From JAAYQU01 sp037441445 (GTDB lineage Bacteria; Bacteroidota; Bacteroidia; Bacteroidales; Salinivirgaceae), in assembly GCA_037441445.1 (NCBI GenBank), contig JBBISE010000150.1:1-8840 (forward strand): a DNA stretch of 8,840 nt, given 5' to 3'. Below are positions 7,192 to 8,840 of the stretch, one piece after another (the stretch's first letter is position 1; the number at the start of each line of letters is the position of its first letter). The notes beneath the pieces are model-generated. The model did no database searches. It saw only the letters and a list, made by a program, of their open reading frames with translations, and was not told the DNA's origin. A program made the translations under genes and the position numbers.

Positions 7192-7983
7192 ATGCTTACC
7201 ATGGCATCATTGATGTTCAGCAGCTGTACAGAGAAAATCGAGACATCGGCGCTGACACTCGATCAGTCAAAAAAGGCAACATTAAAAGTAAACATCTATG
7301 CGGAATTAAACTACACTTCGCAGGGGCTTGAGTTTGCTCCAAACGGGACAGAGGTGCTGGTTCGCATAGCCAACAACAATTTTAACCCGGCAGCAACCGG
7401 TTTTTGGACAAAAGTGGAAACCATTCAAAATGGAGCCATTGAATTGGAAATTCCTGTAAATGATCAGGGTGTAACGGTCGAGATTTTTCCAATGGAATTT
7501 GTTTTTGATCAAGTACAGCCATTTGGAAGCGTTTCTTCCAACATATCAAAAAGGTATCGTTTCACAGGTGTAGCGGCCGAAAATGGGGTAAAGACCAATG
7601 AAATCAGAACCCATGAGGTTGTTTACAACGACATTACCTTGTTTGACAACTTTGAGCAAACAGTCTCGAAAAAGTTCGAGTTGCGTGCTGATATGGACGT
7701 AACAACCGGGGGATCGGAATACGTGCCAAACGGCACCAGCGTAACCGTTTACACCGATGGATGGATGACTACCGGAACCGTAAGCGCTGCAGGAAGAATT
7801 GATGTTACACTCCCCAAAGACGAAAACGTATGGATCCGTTTTGAGGCAGGCAAAGTAGTAACAAATGACGATGGAGATCCTATTGTAAGAAACTATCTCT
7901 ACGATGCTTTTATTGGCAATTTTAGTGAAAGTTCGCCTGTTTTAACGGTTGTAAATTGCGGTGGCGGCAACCTTTGGGAATAA
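7192..7983 (+). CDS. Putative lipoprotein with two tandem beta-rich domains, function unknown; 5' end probably frameshifted
   Basis: I do not recognise a named family. As read from ATG 7192 the protein has 263 residues with a lipobox-like LMFSSC (Cys12), but it lacks the basic residues a lipoprotein signal needs. An ATG at 7164, after an A-rich leader and the TATATTTG promoter, begins MRKFKN in another frame. Removing one A from the A5 run at 7176-7180 joins the two as MRKFKTLGAMLTMAS..., a textbook signal, so the true start is likely 7164. The mature part holds two copies of a roughly 70-residue unit, about 29-100 and 159-218. They share A(E/D)-x-hydrophobic strands, the motif PNGT (50-53, 179-182), a Trp (72, 191) and a closing strand pair (GAIELEIP and GRIDVTLP). 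This suggests two Ig-like or other beta-sandwich domains. The C-terminus is NCGGGNLWE with a second Cys. A barrel gene follows after 35 nt. Confidence 0.75.
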   Translation: MLTMASLMFSSCTEKIETSALTLDQSKKATLKVNIYAELNYTSQGLEFAPNGTEVLVRIANNNFNPAATGFWTKVETIQNGAIELEIPVNDQGVTVEIFPMEFVFDQVQPFGSVSSNISKRYRFTGVAAENGVKTNEIRTHEVVYNDITLFDNFEQTVSKKFELRADMDVTTGGSEYVPNGTSVTVYTDGWMTTGTVSAAGRIDVTLPKDENVWIRFEAGKVVTNDDGDPIVRNYLYDAFIGNFSESSPVLTVVNCGGGNLWE

Positions 7984-8018
7984 AAACGACAAAGATTTAA
8001 CAGATAAAAAAACAGATT

Positions 8019-8840
8019 ATGAGAAAAACAATCATAACAATATCGGCAATCTTTGCAACGTTTGCAGTGTTTGCACAGGATGAAACTCCAAAGCAAGAGA
8101 AAGTGTTTTTCCCTGTGGCTGGCGAAATTGCTGTCGGGTTAGATGGCGGTCCCGTTCTTGACTATTTGGGAAATATGTTCAATGGAACCCAGGATAACAT
8201 CCTGAATTTAAACGATAATAGGCTCTATTTCAGATACTTTCTTTCTGATAATTCCGCAGTTAGGGCTGTGCTTGGAATAAATAACAATACAAATGTTGAC
8301 CGGTTTTATGTTCGCGATGATGCCGCATTTTTCACTGATCCTCTCAGCCAAAAGCAATTGGAAGATGTGATTACTATGAAAAACCGCGACATGATGCTTC
8401 GGGTTGGATATCAGCAATTTCGTGGTTATAAGCGCCTTTTGGGTTTCTTTGGTGCCGATCTTGGTTATCGTTACCAAAAAAACAAGACAATGTTTGAATA
8501 TGGCAACGAAATGACAACCGTCAACCCAACTCCAACTACCAACTGGGGAAATCTTTCGCCTCGTACACTTGAGCAAAAAAATGGAACTGTCAACTCTTTG
8601 TTCTTAGGCGCTTTTACTGGTGCGGAATACTACTTCCTTCCTAAAATGTGTGTCGGAGCTGAGTTTGGTCTTTCCTACGGTGCAAACTTCGAAAAACAAA
8701 CTTATAGAAAGCAGGAGTTGATGGTGGGTACAATCCACGTGGAAGAAGAGGTTGCCGTTGATCCCGGATCTCGGTGGTCTGCCACTCAAACGTATCCACC
8801 CCACCAACCCCATATTTTCTGGCATCTGCAGTATTCGTAG
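8019..8840 (+). CDS. Outer-membrane beta-barrel protein, C-terminus uncertain at window edge
   Basis: Small outer-membrane barrel, 273 residues as read. The signal peptide MRKTIITISAIFATFAVFA is followed by Gln20, the usual Bacteroidota cleavage. Alternating, aromatic-rich strands are visible, such as NRLYFRYFLSDNSAVRAVLG (67-86), DMMLRVGYQQF (124-134), RLLGFFGADLGYRYQK (139-154), SLFLGAFTGAEYYFL (193-207) and MCVGAEFGLSYGANF (210-224). This is the general outer-membrane beta-barrel superfamily; I cannot name a ligand or partner. The tail after about residue 258 (YPPHQPHIFWHLQYS) does not look like a closing strand and lacks a terminal Phe/Tyr. Removing one C from CCCC at 8799-8802 would read YPPTNPIFSGICSIR and stay open past the window edge, so the TAG at 8838-8840 may be false. 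It lies 35 nt after the lipoprotein gene and is probably co-transcribed with it. Confidence 0.82.
   Translation: MRKTIITISAIFATFAVFAQDETPKQEKVFFPVAGEIAVGLDGGPVLDYLGNMFNGTQDNILNLNDNRLYFRYFLSDNSAVRAVLGINNNTNVDRFYVRDDAAFFTDPLSQKQLEDVITMKNRDMMLRVGYQQFRGYKRLLGFFGADLGYRYQKNKTMFEYGNEMTTVNPTPTTNWGNLSPRTLEQKNGTVNSLFLGAFTGAEYYFLPKMCVGAEFGLSYGANFEKQTYRKQELMVGTIHVEEEVAVDPGSRWSATQTYPPHQPHIFWHLQYS

Noticed and set aside
7192..8840. Reading the lipoprotein/barrel pair as a SusCD-like or TonB-dependent uptake system
   Set aside because: The barrel is about 273 residues without a plug domain or TonB box, and the lipoprotein lacks SusD features.

Overview
The window looks like chromosomal DNA of a Bacteroidota species, probably an environmental member of Marinilabiliales/Bacteroidales or a relative; the lower rank is a guess. 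The reasons are the AT-rich intergenic DNA, the lack of Shine-Dalgarno sites with A-rich leaders instead, a TATATTTG -7 element of the Bacteroidota sigma factor, signal peptides cleaved before Gln, and the protein families themselves.

Layout. Positions 1-233 are a non-coding or edge region with at most the last codons of an unidentified upstream frame. Positions 234-285 hold a large perfect inverted repeat (two 18-bp arms, 16-nt spacer) that abuts the first ATG of a TetR-type regulator, and it is the best operator candidate. Positions 286-6997 form one co-directional gene cluster: TetR regulator, TolC-like outer-membrane channel, lipid-anchored periplasmic adaptor, and an HAE1-like RND inner-membrane pump of 1139 residues. 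The gaps are 24, 27 and 100 nt. Together the last three genes encode a complete tripartite efflux pump, with its presumed autoregulated repressor as first gene of the operon. Substrates cannot be read from the sequence.

A two-tier hairpin at 7037-7082 probably ends this operon. A separate promoter (-7 TATATTTG at 7111-7118) then drives a second two-gene unit: an unrecognised lipoprotein made of two copies of one beta-rich domain, and a small outer-membrane beta-barrel protein whose stop codon is the last triplet of the window.

Both genes of the second unit carry signs of a one-base excess in a homopolymer: A5 at 7176-7180 in the lipoprotein signal peptide, and C4 at 8799-8802 near the end of the barrel gene. 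In each case removing one base gives a better protein: a textbook lipoprotein signal in the first, a beta-strand-like C-terminus that stays open to the edge in the second. These may be sequencing errors or real frameshifts.

The efflux operon is a familiar Bacteroidota type. The less explained parts are the operator-like palindrome and the lipoprotein/barrel pair. I saw no RNA genes, CRISPR arrays, insertion sequences or transposases.
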